64,000 nucleotides of DNA, taken from assembly GCF_003096015.2 (NCBI RefSeq), contig NZ_CP029185.2, positions 3,243,501-3,307,500 on the forward strand. The letters are read 5' to 3'. Below are positions 1 to 7,723 of this stretch, piece by piece. The notes below the pieces were generated by a model. That model saw nothing but the letters and a program-made list of their open reading frames with translations, had not been told where the DNA came from and did not search any database. The position numbers and the translations under genes were made by a program. Numbering within the stretch: the first letter of the stretch is position 1; each line of letters opens with the position of its first letter. Source of the DNA: Limnobaculum parvum. Its GTDB lineage: Bacteria > Pseudomonadota > Gammaproteobacteria > Enterobacterales > Enterobacteriaceae.

Positions 1-1135
1 ATAGATTAAGCGTTCCATTTATTTGCGTCGATGCCGGGCCAAGATTACTCTGGGCCGTAACGGCGGCGGAACCACCAGACGCGATATCCCATAGACCGGT
101 GAAAGTACCATTATTACCGGCAATGGCGGCATTAGCCCCTGTAATCCGGTTGGTGCCAGCGCCATTGATATTGCTGGCTAACGTGTCGTTATGACCAGAG
201 ACGACCAAGATACCGTCATTGCTTATACTATTGCTAAAAGAGCTGCCGTTGAAGCTCAAATCCAGAACGCCAGCCGCATTGATACCAACAGCACTGGTAC
301 CAAGCGATGCTGCATTGGCGGCATTGAGCGTTCCCATTTGTACCGTCGTTGCACCGGTAATAATATTGGTGCCCTGAAGCGTCCAAGTTGAGCCGGCGGC
401 ATCCACCATCAGGCTTTCAAAACCGCTTCCCGTGAGCGAACTGACCAGAGTCCCTGTGCTGTTGATACCGCCCTGAAGTAGGAGGGTATTGCCAGAAGCC
501 ATCTCAGTTTCAATATCGCCGTTAATAACAGAGGACGTTGCCAGAATAATCGCGTTGTTCGCCCCCGCAAATTTGATAGCCGTACCATCTGTGCCAGTAA
601 TAGTACCTGCGTTAATGATTGTTCCCGTATTGGCTGGGCCGAGGGTTTCAATCCCGATATAGCCCGAAATCACAGCGTCAGCACTATTATAGATTTTCAT
701 GCCCGTTCCACCGGCATAAATGCCATCATAGAGAGATGACAGACCTATGATCGAGCCGTTGTTAATAATAGTGGTATTATTTGAGAAGTGCAGGTTCAAC
801 CCGCGCCCTGCGGTAATCGTACCGTTATTGAGCAACACATTATTATTGCCAAAAATACTAATGGAGGCATTATTATTATTTGCAAGCAACGTTACGCCGG
901 GATTGATAATCAGGCTGCTATTATCCAGCATAGGGTGAGCAATGATGGCACTATTTACTGAACCGGTGAGATTGGAAGTCACAACGAAAACTGTACCAAG
1001 CGTGTTATTAAGGTCGCATGTAAAATTACACCCCGCAGACGCGGAGGGAAGGTCTAGAGCAAAGCTGGATGATATTGTTCCTCCCAAAGTAAGAATGATA
1101 GCGCCTATTAGCGCCTCAGTTTTTTTCCTAACCAT
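1..1135 (-). CDS. Autotransporter passenger domain, N-terminal part (runs off the left edge)
   Basis: The minus strand is open from an ATG at 1135 to the window edge, about 378 codons with no stop. The start encodes MVRKKTEALIGAIILTLGG followed by a Ser/Ala-rich stretch ending SFA, a classic Sec signal peptide (about 26 residues). After it come many short Asn/Gly/Thr/Ile-rich strands (NNGTI, NNGSIIG, INAGTITG, VINGDIE), the pattern of a right-handed beta-helix passenger. Around residue 247 the segment WTLQGTNIITGATTVQMGTL matches the autotransporter-associated beta-strand (PATR) repeat. The C-terminal beta-barrel should lie outside the window. An in-frame ATG at 1141 is possible, but the GAGG just upstream is spaced better for 1135. 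Adhesin-like surface protein; target unknown. Confidence 0.85.
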   Translation of the reverse strand, partial: MVRKKTEALIGAIILTLGGTISSSFALDLPSASAGCNFTCDLNNTLGTVFVVTSNLTGSVNSAIIAHPMLDNSSLIINPGVTLLANNNNASISIFGNNNVLLNNGTITAGRGLNLHFSNNTTIINNGSIIGLSSLYDGIYAGGTGMKIYNSADAVISGYIGIETLGPANTGTIINAGTITGTDGTAIKFAGANNAIILATSSVINGDIETEMASGNTLLLQGGINSTGTLVSSLTGSGFESLMVDAAGSTWTLQGTNIITGATTVQMGTLNAANAASLGTSAVGINAAGVLDLSFNGSSFSNSISNDGILVVSGHNDTLASNINGAGTNRITGANAAIAGNNGTFTGLWDIASGGSAAVTAQSNLGPASTQINGTLNL

Positions 1136-1601
1136 ATGCATTTTCCTCTGTTATTCAAGTTACAAAAGAACTCTTTGACTGGCTATCATGCTGAAAGAAA
1201 TAAATATTCTTCAAATCCAGACAAGTGAGTCGTATTCCGTCTTCTATGAAAGAAGCGTAAGCAGACATCGTTTTGGATGCCGGCTTCAAACCCCCACACT
1301 CCCCAAATTTTTTTACACGCGTATACGCCGTTCTAACCCGTTCCATCCTCTACGCCATAAGCGTTATATAAGAAACGGAGTAGCTAAATTTGGAATAGCA
1401 CCAATGAATGTGTGGTTATTTTTATAGAATAACTGTAGCTCATATATAAATATAAACAGGTGGGATCTCATGATTTTTAGGCAAGACTATAACCAGCGGG
1501 GTTTTATCCAGACTCTCCTGCTACACAAAAAAGTCCTAGGCAAACGTATTCGTTTCCGTACAATTCTATCCTCTAGCTCATAACCTCTGACTGTGACCGT
1601 G
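1136..1601. other. Intergenic region between divergent autotransporter and yhdT genes
   Basis: About 470 bases with no convincing gene. Short open frames on both strands (for example 1155-1346 minus and 1188-1427 plus) have no recognisable product. The region must carry the promoter of the autotransporter gene and that of yhdT-panF-prmA. The only clear motif is the PurR-like palindrome at 1538-1553. Confidence 0.6.
1538..1553 (+). promoter_or_regulatory. PurR-like operator upstream of yhdT-panF-prmA
   Basis: The 16-mer AGGCAAACGTATTCGT fits the PurR consensus ANGCAANCGNTTNCNT at 10 of 11 defined positions; the only mismatch is A instead of T at position 11. It sits about 50 bases before yhdT. 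Binding by PurR is inferred from the motif alone. Confidence 0.5.
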
Positions 1602-1859
1602 ATGGAGTACACATTGGATCCTCGTTTTCTTCAAGCTCATAAAGAAGCGCGCTGGGCAGTGTGGCTAACCATAGCCTACCTGATAGCCTGGACGCTGGCG
1701 GCCTATTTGCCAGACTCCCAACAGGGAATAACCGGATTACCTCACTGGTTTGAGATGGCCTGTTTGCTGATTCCTCTGGTTTTTATTCTCTTATGCTGGT
1801 GTATGGTGCGCTTTGTTTTCCGGGATATTCCGCTGGAGGATAATAACGATGCAACTTGA
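1602..1859 (+). CDS. yhdT: YhdT family small membrane protein (DUF997)
   Basis: An 85-residue protein with two hydrophobic segments (about residues 20-37 and 52-70). It aligns throughout with E. coli YhdT: QAHKEARWAVWL near the start, WFEMACLLIPL in the middle and the conserved end RDIPLED. Molecular function is unknown; the gene is a constant neighbour of panF. In-frame GTG codons at 1593 and 1599 are alternative starts, and none has a strong Shine-Dalgarno. The ATG at 1602 gives a length near the family norm of about 80. Its last 11 bases overlap panF, so the two are translationally coupled. In E. coli the upstream neighbours are accB-accC; here an unrelated divergent autotransporter gene is upstream. 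Confidence 0.9.
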   Translation: MEYTLDPRFLQAHKEARWAVWLTIAYLIAWTLAAYLPDSQQGITGLPHWFEMACLLIPLVFILLCWCMVRFVFRDIPLEDNNDAT

Positions 1860-3297
1860 TATTGTTCTGCCTCTGGTAGCCTATCTGGTGCTGGTGTTTG
1901 GGCTGTCGATTTACGCCTATACCAAACGTCAGAAAGGAAATTTTCTTAACGACTATTTCCTTGGCGATCGTTCCATGGGCGGATTTATTCTGGCAATGAC
2001 CCTGACAGCTACCTATATCAGCGCCAGTTCGTTTATCGGTGGCCCCGGTGCCGCCTATAAGTACGGGCTGGGCTGGGTACTATTAGCCATGATTCAGTTG
2101 CCTGCGGTCTGGCTGTCACTCGGGGTATTGGGCAAAAAATTTGCCATTTTGGCCCGGCGTTACAACGCCGTAACCTTGAACGACGTGTTGTATGCCCGTT
2201 ACAAAAGCAAAACGCTAGTCTGGTTTGCCAGCATCAGTTTGCTGTTAGCCTTTATTGGTGCAATGACGGTGCAGTTTATCGGTGGTGCGCGACTGCTGGA
2301 GACCGCCGCGGGAGTACCTTATGACATCGGTCTGTTGATCTTTGGTGTAACCATTGCGTTGTATACTGCTTTCGGTGGTTTCCGCGCCAGCGTATTAAAT
2401 GATGCGCTGCAAGGGATGGTGATGTTGATTGGCGCCATTCTGCTTCTGATTGCAGTAATCTATGCCGCCGGGGGATTAGGTACCGCAGTAGATAAACTAC
2501 AACAAATCGATCCTAAGCTGTTATCACCAACCGGAGTCGATGACTTTTTGTCCCTGCCGTTTATGGCGTCCTTCTGGATATTGGTCTGTTTTGGCGTCAT
2601 TGGCTTACCACACACGGCGGTACGCTGTATTGCCTATAAAGACAGTAAAGCGGTACATCGCGGTATTATCATCGGTACCATCATCGTTGCTATTCTGATG
2701 TTCAGCATGCATTTGGCGGGGGCTTTAGGACGGGCTATTTTGCCTGACCTGACGATTCCCGACCAAGTGATCCCAACGCTGATGATAAAAGTTCTACCAC
2801 CTATGGCCGCCGGTATTTTTCTAGCAGCACCGCTGGCGGCGATTATGTCCACCATTAATGCCCAGTTGCTTCAGTCAGCGGCGACGTTAATCAAAGACCT
2901 TTACCTCAGCCTAAAACCAGAACAGGCCAGCAATGAACGCCGTCTGGCGCGCATATCCAGCAGTGTGACCTTTATACTGGGACTGTTACTGATTCTGGCA
3001 GCCTGGCGCCCACCGGAAATGATTATCTGGTGGAACCTGTTAGCCTTTGGCGGGTTAGAGGCCGTATTCCTGTGGCCATTAGTCTTAGGTTTATACTGGG
3101 AGCGCGCTAATGCTCAGGGAGCGCTGTGCTCAATGGTTTGCGGTGCCGTGTGCTACGCAGTATTGGCCACCTTGAAAATCCAAATTTTTGACCTTCATCC
3201 TATCGTTCCGGCCTTAAGCATCGGCATTATTACCTTCCTGATAGGTAATAAACTGGGTGAACGTTCGGTCAGTGCACCGGTAATACCGGCAAAATAA
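1849..3297 (+). CDS. panF: Sodium/pantothenate symporter PanF
   Basis: A 482-residue inner-membrane protein of the sodium:solute symporter family with about 12-13 hydrophobic segments. It takes up pantothenate, the vitamin B5 precursor of coenzyme A, using the sodium gradient. Recognised by overall similarity to E. coli PanF (483 residues), including YFLGDRSMGGFILAMTLTATYISASSFIGGPGAAYK-type sequence near residues 35-70 and the FGGFRASVLNDALQG segment. The open frame extends upstream to 1813, but the ATG at 1849 follows a CTGGAGG Shine-Dalgarno and gives the expected length. It overlaps yhdT by 11 bases and precedes prmA by 47 bases, so yhdT-panF-prmA is probably one operon. Confidence 0.96.
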   Translation: MQLDIVLPLVAYLVLVFGLSIYAYTKRQKGNFLNDYFLGDRSMGGFILAMTLTATYISASSFIGGPGAAYKYGLGWVLLAMIQLPAVWLSLGVLGKKFAILARRYNAVTLNDVLYARYKSKTLVWFASISLLLAFIGAMTVQFIGGARLLETAAGVPYDIGLLIFGVTIALYTAFGGFRASVLNDALQGMVMLIGAILLLIAVIYAAGGLGTAVDKLQQIDPKLLSPTGVDDFLSLPFMASFWILVCFGVIGLPHTAVRCIAYKDSKAVHRGIIIGTIIVAILMFSMHLAGALGRAILPDLTIPDQVIPTLMIKVLPPMAAGIFLAAPLAAIMSTINAQLLQSAATLIKDLYLSLKPEQASNERRLARISSSVTFILGLLLILAAWRPPEMIIWWNLLAFGGLEAVFLWPLVLGLYWERANAQGALCSMVCGAVCYAVLATLKIQIFDLHPIVPALSIGIITFLIGNKLGERSVSAPVIPAK

Positions 3298-3344
3298 ACA
3301 TTACACAACCGGGATAACTTGCTTATCCCTTAAAGAGAATTGCT

Positions 3345-4235
3345 ATGCCTTGGATACAGCTAAAATTAAATACCACCGGTGATAAAGCGGAAGAGATTGG
3401 TGATGCACTGGTTGAGAGCGGTGCGGTTTCTGTCACTTTTCAGGATACCCACGACGTACCGGTTTTTGAGCCGCTACCGGGAGAGACCCGCCTGTGGGGT
3501 GATACCGACGTTATTGGCCTGTATGATGCAGAAACAGAGATGAAGCAAGTGGTTGCCATGCTGGAATACAACCCACTATTGGGCAACAGTTTTGTTCATA
3601 AAATCGAACAGTTGGAAGATAAAGACTGGGAGCGGGAATGGATGGATAACTTCCACCCAATGCGCTTTGGTGAACGGCTGTGGATCTGCCCAAGCTGGCG
3701 CGAAGTTCCTGATGCGAATGCAGTCAATGTGATGCTTGACCCAGGTTTGGCGTTCGGTACCGGTACTCACCCTACCACGGCACTTTGCTTGCAGTGGTTA
3801 GACAGCCTAGATCTGGCCGGTAAAACGGTGATCGATTTCGGCTGCGGCTCCGGTATCTTAGCCATCGCCGCCCTTAAATTAGGGGCAGCAAAAGCCATTG
3901 GAATTGATATCGATCCACAGGCCATTCAGGCCAGTCGCGATAACGCGCAACGTAACGGTGTCTCTGAACGCTTATCCCTCTATTTAGCGAAGGATCAACC
4001 TGAAAACCTGCTGGCCGACGTTGTGGTTGCTAACATCCTTGCTGGCCCGTTGAGAGAACTGGCACCGATTATCAGCCAACTGCCCGTGGTTGGCGGACAC
4101 TTGGGCCTATCAGGCGTGCTAGCCACGCAAGCGGAAGGGGTGACTCAGGCTTATCAGGCCATGTTCCAACTCGACCCTGTTGCGGAAAAGGAAGAGTGGT
4201 GCCGTATCACCGGTGTAAAAACTCACGCTAACTGA
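3345..4235 (+). CDS. prmA: Ribosomal protein L11 methyltransferase PrmA
   Basis: A 296-residue S-adenosylmethionine-dependent enzyme that methylates ribosomal protein L11 at several amino groups. The N-terminal 60-90 residues are the L11-recognition domain. The linker carries GTGTHPTT (138-145), the methyltransferase motif I is VIDFGCGSG (162-170), and VVVANILAGPL is the conserved NIL active-site motif. Length matches E. coli PrmA (293). An AGAGAA ribosome site precedes the ATG. It is the last gene of the yhdT-panF-prmA unit and is followed by a hairpin terminator. Confidence 0.97.
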   Translation: MPWIQLKLNTTGDKAEEIGDALVESGAVSVTFQDTHDVPVFEPLPGETRLWGDTDVIGLYDAETEMKQVVAMLEYNPLLGNSFVHKIEQLEDKDWEREWMDNFHPMRFGERLWICPSWREVPDANAVNVMLDPGLAFGTGTHPTTALCLQWLDSLDLAGKTVIDFGCGSGILAIAALKLGAAKAIGIDIDPQAIQASRDNAQRNGVSERLSLYLAKDQPENLLADVVVANILAGPLRELAPIISQLPVVGGHLGLSGVLATQAEGVTQAYQAMFQLDPVAEKEEWCRITGVKTHAN

Positions 4236-4251
4236 TTTAATTAAAAATTTA

Positions 4252-4305
4252 ACAGAAGCAAGGGGTTGTCTGGTTACAGGTGACCCCTTCTGCTTTTATT
4301 TACTT
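4252..4305 (+). terminator. Probable terminator after prmA
   Basis: AAGGGGT and ACCCCTT form a 7-bp stem around a 16-base loop, with further imperfect AGCA/TGCT pairing outside and a TTTTATTTA tail. Confidence 0.55.
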
Positions 4306-4586
4306 ATAATGCATCCTCCCCAAAATAGAGCTAGAGTAAGTTAATCCTCAGTCAATCGCCACAAAAAGCGTTGGAACACCGTCCTACCGTGCTGAATTAT
4401 TCCAAACGCCTCTGAAACAGAAATTAAAAATAACTCATTGTTAAATATGAATAATAATTTAATAATCACGGTGAGGTTTTCATTTCTTTGATTTTAGTCG
4501 TCGATTGTTCAAAGTTTGTCCTTTCATCTGGTTCAAAAAATGCGTAATATACGCGCCCTTGCAGACATATATGGTCTTCGTTGTCG
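4306..4586 (+). promoter_or_regulatory. dusB-fis promoter region with GC-rich discriminator
   Basis: The region upstream of dusB-fis is AT-rich. A likely sigma-70 promoter has TTCATC (4523-4528) as -35, a 16-base spacer and TAATAT (4545-4550) as -10, followed by ACGCGCCCTTGC. The GC-rich discriminator between -10 and the start site matches the arrangement of the E. coli fis promoter, where it mediates repression by ppGpp. Fis and CRP sites are known in E. coli at this promoter; I did not identify them with confidence here. Confidence 0.6.
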
Positions 4587-5594
4587 ATGCGCATTGGTAA
4601 CCTTCAGCTAACAAATCGTTTAATTGCCGCGCCAATGGCGGGAATAACAGATCGTCCTTTTAGAACGATGTGTTATGCGATGGGAGCTGGAATGACCGTT
4701 TCGGAAATGCTCTCTTCCAACCCGGAAGTTTGGCGTACCGATAAGTCGAGATTACGCATGGTACACCTTGATGAGCTCGGTATTCGGGCTGTTCAAATCG
4801 CCGGATGCGATCCGGAAGATATGGCGGCAGCGGCGCGCATCAATGTGGAAAACGGAGCACAGCTTATTGATATCAATATGGGCTGTCCGGCCAAAAAAGT
4901 TAACCGCAAGCTGGCAGGATCTGCACTGTTGCAGTATCCGGAGCTGGTTGGGAAGATCCTTAGTGCTGTGGTGAACGCCGTTGACGTTCCGGTCACATTA
5001 AAGATCCGCACCGGCTGGGATCCGGAAAACCGTAACTGTGTTGAAATTGCCCAACTGGCAGAACGCAGTGGTATTCAGGCCATTACCATACATGGACGTA
5101 CTCGTCGTTGTTTATTCAACGGTGAGGCTGAATATGACAGCATTCGATCGGTTAAGCAGAACGTAGATATTCCGGTTATCGCTAACGGGGATATCACCGA
5201 CCCGCATAAAGCCAGAACCGTTTTGGACTATACCGGAGCCGATGCTCTGATGATAGGACGAGCGGCTCAGGGAAGACCTTGGATCTTCCGGGAAATCCAG
5301 CATTATCTGGACACTGGGGAGCTGTTACCACCAATGCCACTCGGCGAAGTGGAACGCTTGTTAACCTCGCATGTGAGAGAATTGCACGACTTTTATGGTC
5401 AGGGCAAAGGACTCCGCATCGCACGTAAGCACGTCTCCTGGTACTTGCAGGAACATGCCCCAAATGACCAGTTTCGGCGCACCTTCAATGCAATCGAGAA
5501 TGCCAATGAGCAACTGGATGCACTGGGGGCATATTTTGAAATTTTGCCTAAACAGATAGAAGAGCTAACAGAACTATGTTCGAACAACGCGTAA
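4587..5594 (+). CDS. dusB: tRNA-dihydrouridine synthase B
   Basis: A 335-residue FMN enzyme that reduces a uridine in the tRNA D-loop to dihydrouridine using NADPH. Residues 1-320 align closely with E. coli DusB. The flavin/substrate TIM barrel begins LIAAPMAGITDRPFR, the catalytic cysteine is C100 in DINMGCPAKK, and the helical tRNA-binding C-terminus carries RIARKHVSWYLQEHAPNDQFRRTFNAIE. The ATG at 4587 matches the E. coli start MRIG; an upstream in-frame TTG (4581) is unlikely. The C-terminus is about 14 residues longer than E. coli DusB and runs 19 bases into fis. Confidence 0.97.
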   Translation: MRIGNLQLTNRLIAAPMAGITDRPFRTMCYAMGAGMTVSEMLSSNPEVWRTDKSRLRMVHLDELGIRAVQIAGCDPEDMAAAARINVENGAQLIDINMGCPAKKVNRKLAGSALLQYPELVGKILSAVVNAVDVPVTLKIRTGWDPENRNCVEIAQLAERSGIQAITIHGRTRRCLFNGEAEYDSIRSVKQNVDIPVIANGDITDPHKARTVLDYTGADALMIGRAAQGRPWIFREIQHYLDTGELLPPMPLGEVERLLTSHVRELHDFYGQGKGLRIARKHVSWYLQEHAPNDQFRRTFNAIENANEQLDALGAYFEILPKQIEELTELCSNNA

Positions 5595-5872
5595 ATTCTG
5601 ACGTATTAACCGTCGCTACCGTAAATTCACAAGACCAGGTCACTCAAAAACCTCTGCGTGATTCGGTTAAACAGGCATTAAAGAACTACTTTGCTCAGCT
5701 TAACGGTCAAGACGTTAACGATCTTTATGAACTGGTACTGGCCGAAGTTGAACAACCTCTGTTGGATATGGTTATGCAGTACACTCGCGGTAACCAGACC
5801 CGCGCTGCAACCATGATGGGTATCAACCGTGGTACTCTGCGCAAGAAACTAAAAAAATACGGTATGAACTGA
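5576..5872 (+). CDS. fis: DNA-binding protein Fis
   Basis: A 98-residue nucleoid protein that bends DNA, activates rRNA and tRNA promoters and assists site-specific recombination. It is nearly identical to E. coli Fis: the N-terminal beta-hairpin arms, the dimerising helices (LNGQDVNDLYELVLAEVEQ) and the C-terminal helix-turn-helix GNQTRAATMMGINRGTLRKKLKKYGMN. Its start codon lies inside the end of dusB (19-base overlap), so the pair is cotranscribed and probably translationally coupled. A strong hairpin follows. Confidence 0.99.
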   Translation: MFEQRVNSDVLTVATVNSQDQVTQKPLRDSVKQALKNYFAQLNGQDVNDLYELVLAEVEQPLLDMVMQYTRGNQTRAATMMGINRGTLRKKLKKYGMN

Positions 5873-5898
5873 TACTAGTCAGTTAACTGATTGATAAG

Positions 5899-5934
5899 AA
5901 GGTGCTTATGCTGTTGGATAAGCACCTTTTTTAT
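5899..5934 (+). terminator. Rho-independent terminator after fis
   Basis: AAGGTGCTTAT and ATAAGCACCTT form a perfect 11-bp stem with an 8-base loop, followed by TTTTTATT. Confidence 0.9.
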
Positions 5935-6098
5935 TAAAAGCGATCTGGCAGAAATTTGCATTTTTAATGCCGCAGTTTAAATTAACATCGACGAATGCCG
6001 AACTTTACGATCAAAACCATCCAATTAAACATTTCCGTATGAACTTCAGCACCACGTCAGACGTCTTCATAGCGACGTTATTACGGATACTTTTGCTT

Positions 6099-6797
6099 TC
6101 AGAACGGGCTGGCATGATGGGCTTTGACCCACTCTTCGCTGACGGGGTGAACAAAATGCAGCTCACTGGCGTGCAACATCAGCCGTGGCGTCAATTCGGG
6201 GCTTAGTTGTCGGTGCCCGCCATACAGGTCGCAGCCCAAAATAGGGTGACCCAACTGCTGACAGTGAATGCGGAGTTGATGAGTCCGTCCGGTCTCTGGG
6301 GTTAACGCTACCCGCGTCAATGGCAGTAACGCCCCGTCTTCCAACTTATGATAAAAGCGCTCAACGACCTGATAGCAAGAACGAGCGGGCTTGCCGTGGA
6401 TGGCGCAAATTGACATCAGCGGGAACAACGCTGGGTCTTTGGCAATCGCAGCATCTATCACCCCTTCATTGTTGTCCAGATGTCCGCAGAGCAGTGCGCT
6501 ATACACTTTGGTCACTGTGCGCTGGCTGAACTGTTGGCAGAGGGAAGCATTTATGGCCTTATTACGGGCAATCACCATCAGCCCAGACGTACCAAAATCA
6601 AGGCGGTGGACCAGAGTACAGCCGGGGAATATCTGTACCAGACGATGATGCACTGAATCGAGATTTTGCGGATTTTTCCCCGAGAGGCTGAGCAACCCAG
6701 CAGGTTTATTGATAAGCACCAGATGATCGTCCTGATAGAGAATCTCTATCTTGTCACGGCACGGCGGGGCAATAAAGGTATCGATAATCTTAGACAT
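6099..6797 (-). CDS. RluA family pseudouridine synthase
   Basis: A 232-residue RNA pseudouridine synthase of the RluA family. The catalytic motif is HRLDFGTSG with Asp67 as nucleophile; upstream is ILYQDDHLVLINKPAGLLS (family motif I) and downstream TPETGRTHQLRIHCQQLGHPILG. These place it firmly in the family. It is too divergent from RluA, RluC and RluD to assign the target nucleotide. There is no N-terminal S4 domain. It ends convergently with nothing; fis lies beyond a terminator. Probably monocistronic. Confidence 0.88.
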   Translation of the reverse strand: MSKIIDTFIAPPCRDKIEILYQDDHLVLINKPAGLLSLSGKNPQNLDSVHHRLVQIFPGCTLVHRLDFGTSGLMVIARNKAINASLCQQFSQRTVTKVYSALLCGHLDNNEGVIDAAIAKDPALFPLMSICAIHGKPARSCYQVVERFYHKLEDGALLPLTRVALTPETGRTHQLRIHCQQLGHPILGCDLYGGHRQLSPELTPRLMLHASELHFVHPVSEEWVKAHHASPF

Positions 6798-6985
6798 CAG
6801 GTTACCCAGATGGAGTGTGGGTGCAGATGATAACGAATTTTAAACCGACTGGCGAATCTGGTCATTCCCTACGCATCCCAGAAATTTGTCATCTAGACTT
6901 AAACCAAAGACGTAGTCTGCGGAGCAATTGTGCTTTACACTGCGCGTTGCAAAAACTGAGTTAATAAACGATTAAGCAGGCGGTA

Positions 6986-7468
6986 ATGGCGATGAATGGA
7001 ACGATCACAACGTGGTTTGAAGATAAAGGTTTTGGATTTATCAAAGATGAAAACGGTGATAACCGTTATTTTCATGTGATTAAAGTCGCCAACCCTGAGC
7101 TGATTAAGAAAGATGCAGCAGTCACTTTCGAACCCGGCACGAATAACAAAGGTTTGTCAGCTCATTCAGTGAAAGTCGTACCGGAAAGCAAATACATCTA
7201 TATCGCGGGTGAGCGTCTTAAACTTACATCTATCAAATCTTATCTGGTTTACAGCGAGGAAGTGTCAGCCGATCGCCATATTGATAAAGATAATGTGGTG
7301 TTGTCTGTGGGTATACTGATGAATAGTATCAGGCCGAAATCAGCCGTTAAACCTGATGAAATGCGTACGCTGAAAAAACTCGCGATCACCACCTTTCAGG
7401 GAACCACGTTAATCTTCTCGGAAGATGAGATAGACGTGGATGCTACGGTGAAGCTGCTCAAGGTCTGA
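6986..7468 (+). CDS. Cold-shock-domain protein with uncharacterised C-terminal domain
   Basis: A 160-residue protein. Residues 1-65 form a cold-shock (S1-like) domain: NGTITTWFEDKGFGFIKDENGDNRYFHV contains the RNP1-like KGFGFIK and RNP2-like RYFHV patterns. The remaining 95 residues (starting YIYIAGERLKLTSIKSYLVYSEE) are not recognised and are not a second cold-shock domain. Single-stranded nucleic acid binding is likely for the N-terminal half; the role of the C-terminal half is unknown. The ATG follows a GGCGGTA stretch that could serve as ribosome site; an in-frame Met three codons in is an alternative. No operon partner. Confidence 0.82.
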   Translation: MAMNGTITTWFEDKGFGFIKDENGDNRYFHVIKVANPELIKKDAAVTFEPGTNNKGLSAHSVKVVPESKYIYIAGERLKLTSIKSYLVYSEEVSADRHIDKDNVVLSVGILMNSIRPKSAVKPDEMRTLKKLAITTFQGTTLIFSEDEIDVDATVKLLKV

Positions 7469-7723
7469 AATAATTCCGACTGCAATAAACCACCCGGTAA
7501 TGAAATCAGCATAATAGGCGAAAGGGACTAAAAACCCCTTTATCATCTAAAAAACAGAGCACCGCAGGCTATTTGCATCAAAGGAAGAGGAATCTGGAAA
7601 GGCAACACTCGGTGCAGATTTGAACACATCGTTCTTACGATCAGAATACCCATTGATGCTGATTAATTAGACTTCGCTGATTTACCCCAGATGCAATAAA
7701 ACAGCGAAGCCAGTCAAACAGCG
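7469..7723. other. Intergenic between cold-shock gene and purine permease
   Basis: Convergent spacer. AAAGGG/CCCTTT (7521-7541) and CTTCGCTG/CAGCGAAG (7672-7709) are inverted repeats that could end the two transcripts, but neither has a full T-tract. Nothing else seen. Confidence 0.4.

Noticed and set aside
1188..1427. 79-codon plus-strand frame and 63-codon minus-strand frame in the autotransporter/yhdT gap
   Set aside because: No ribosome site, no protein-like pattern, and the two overlap each other on opposite strands.
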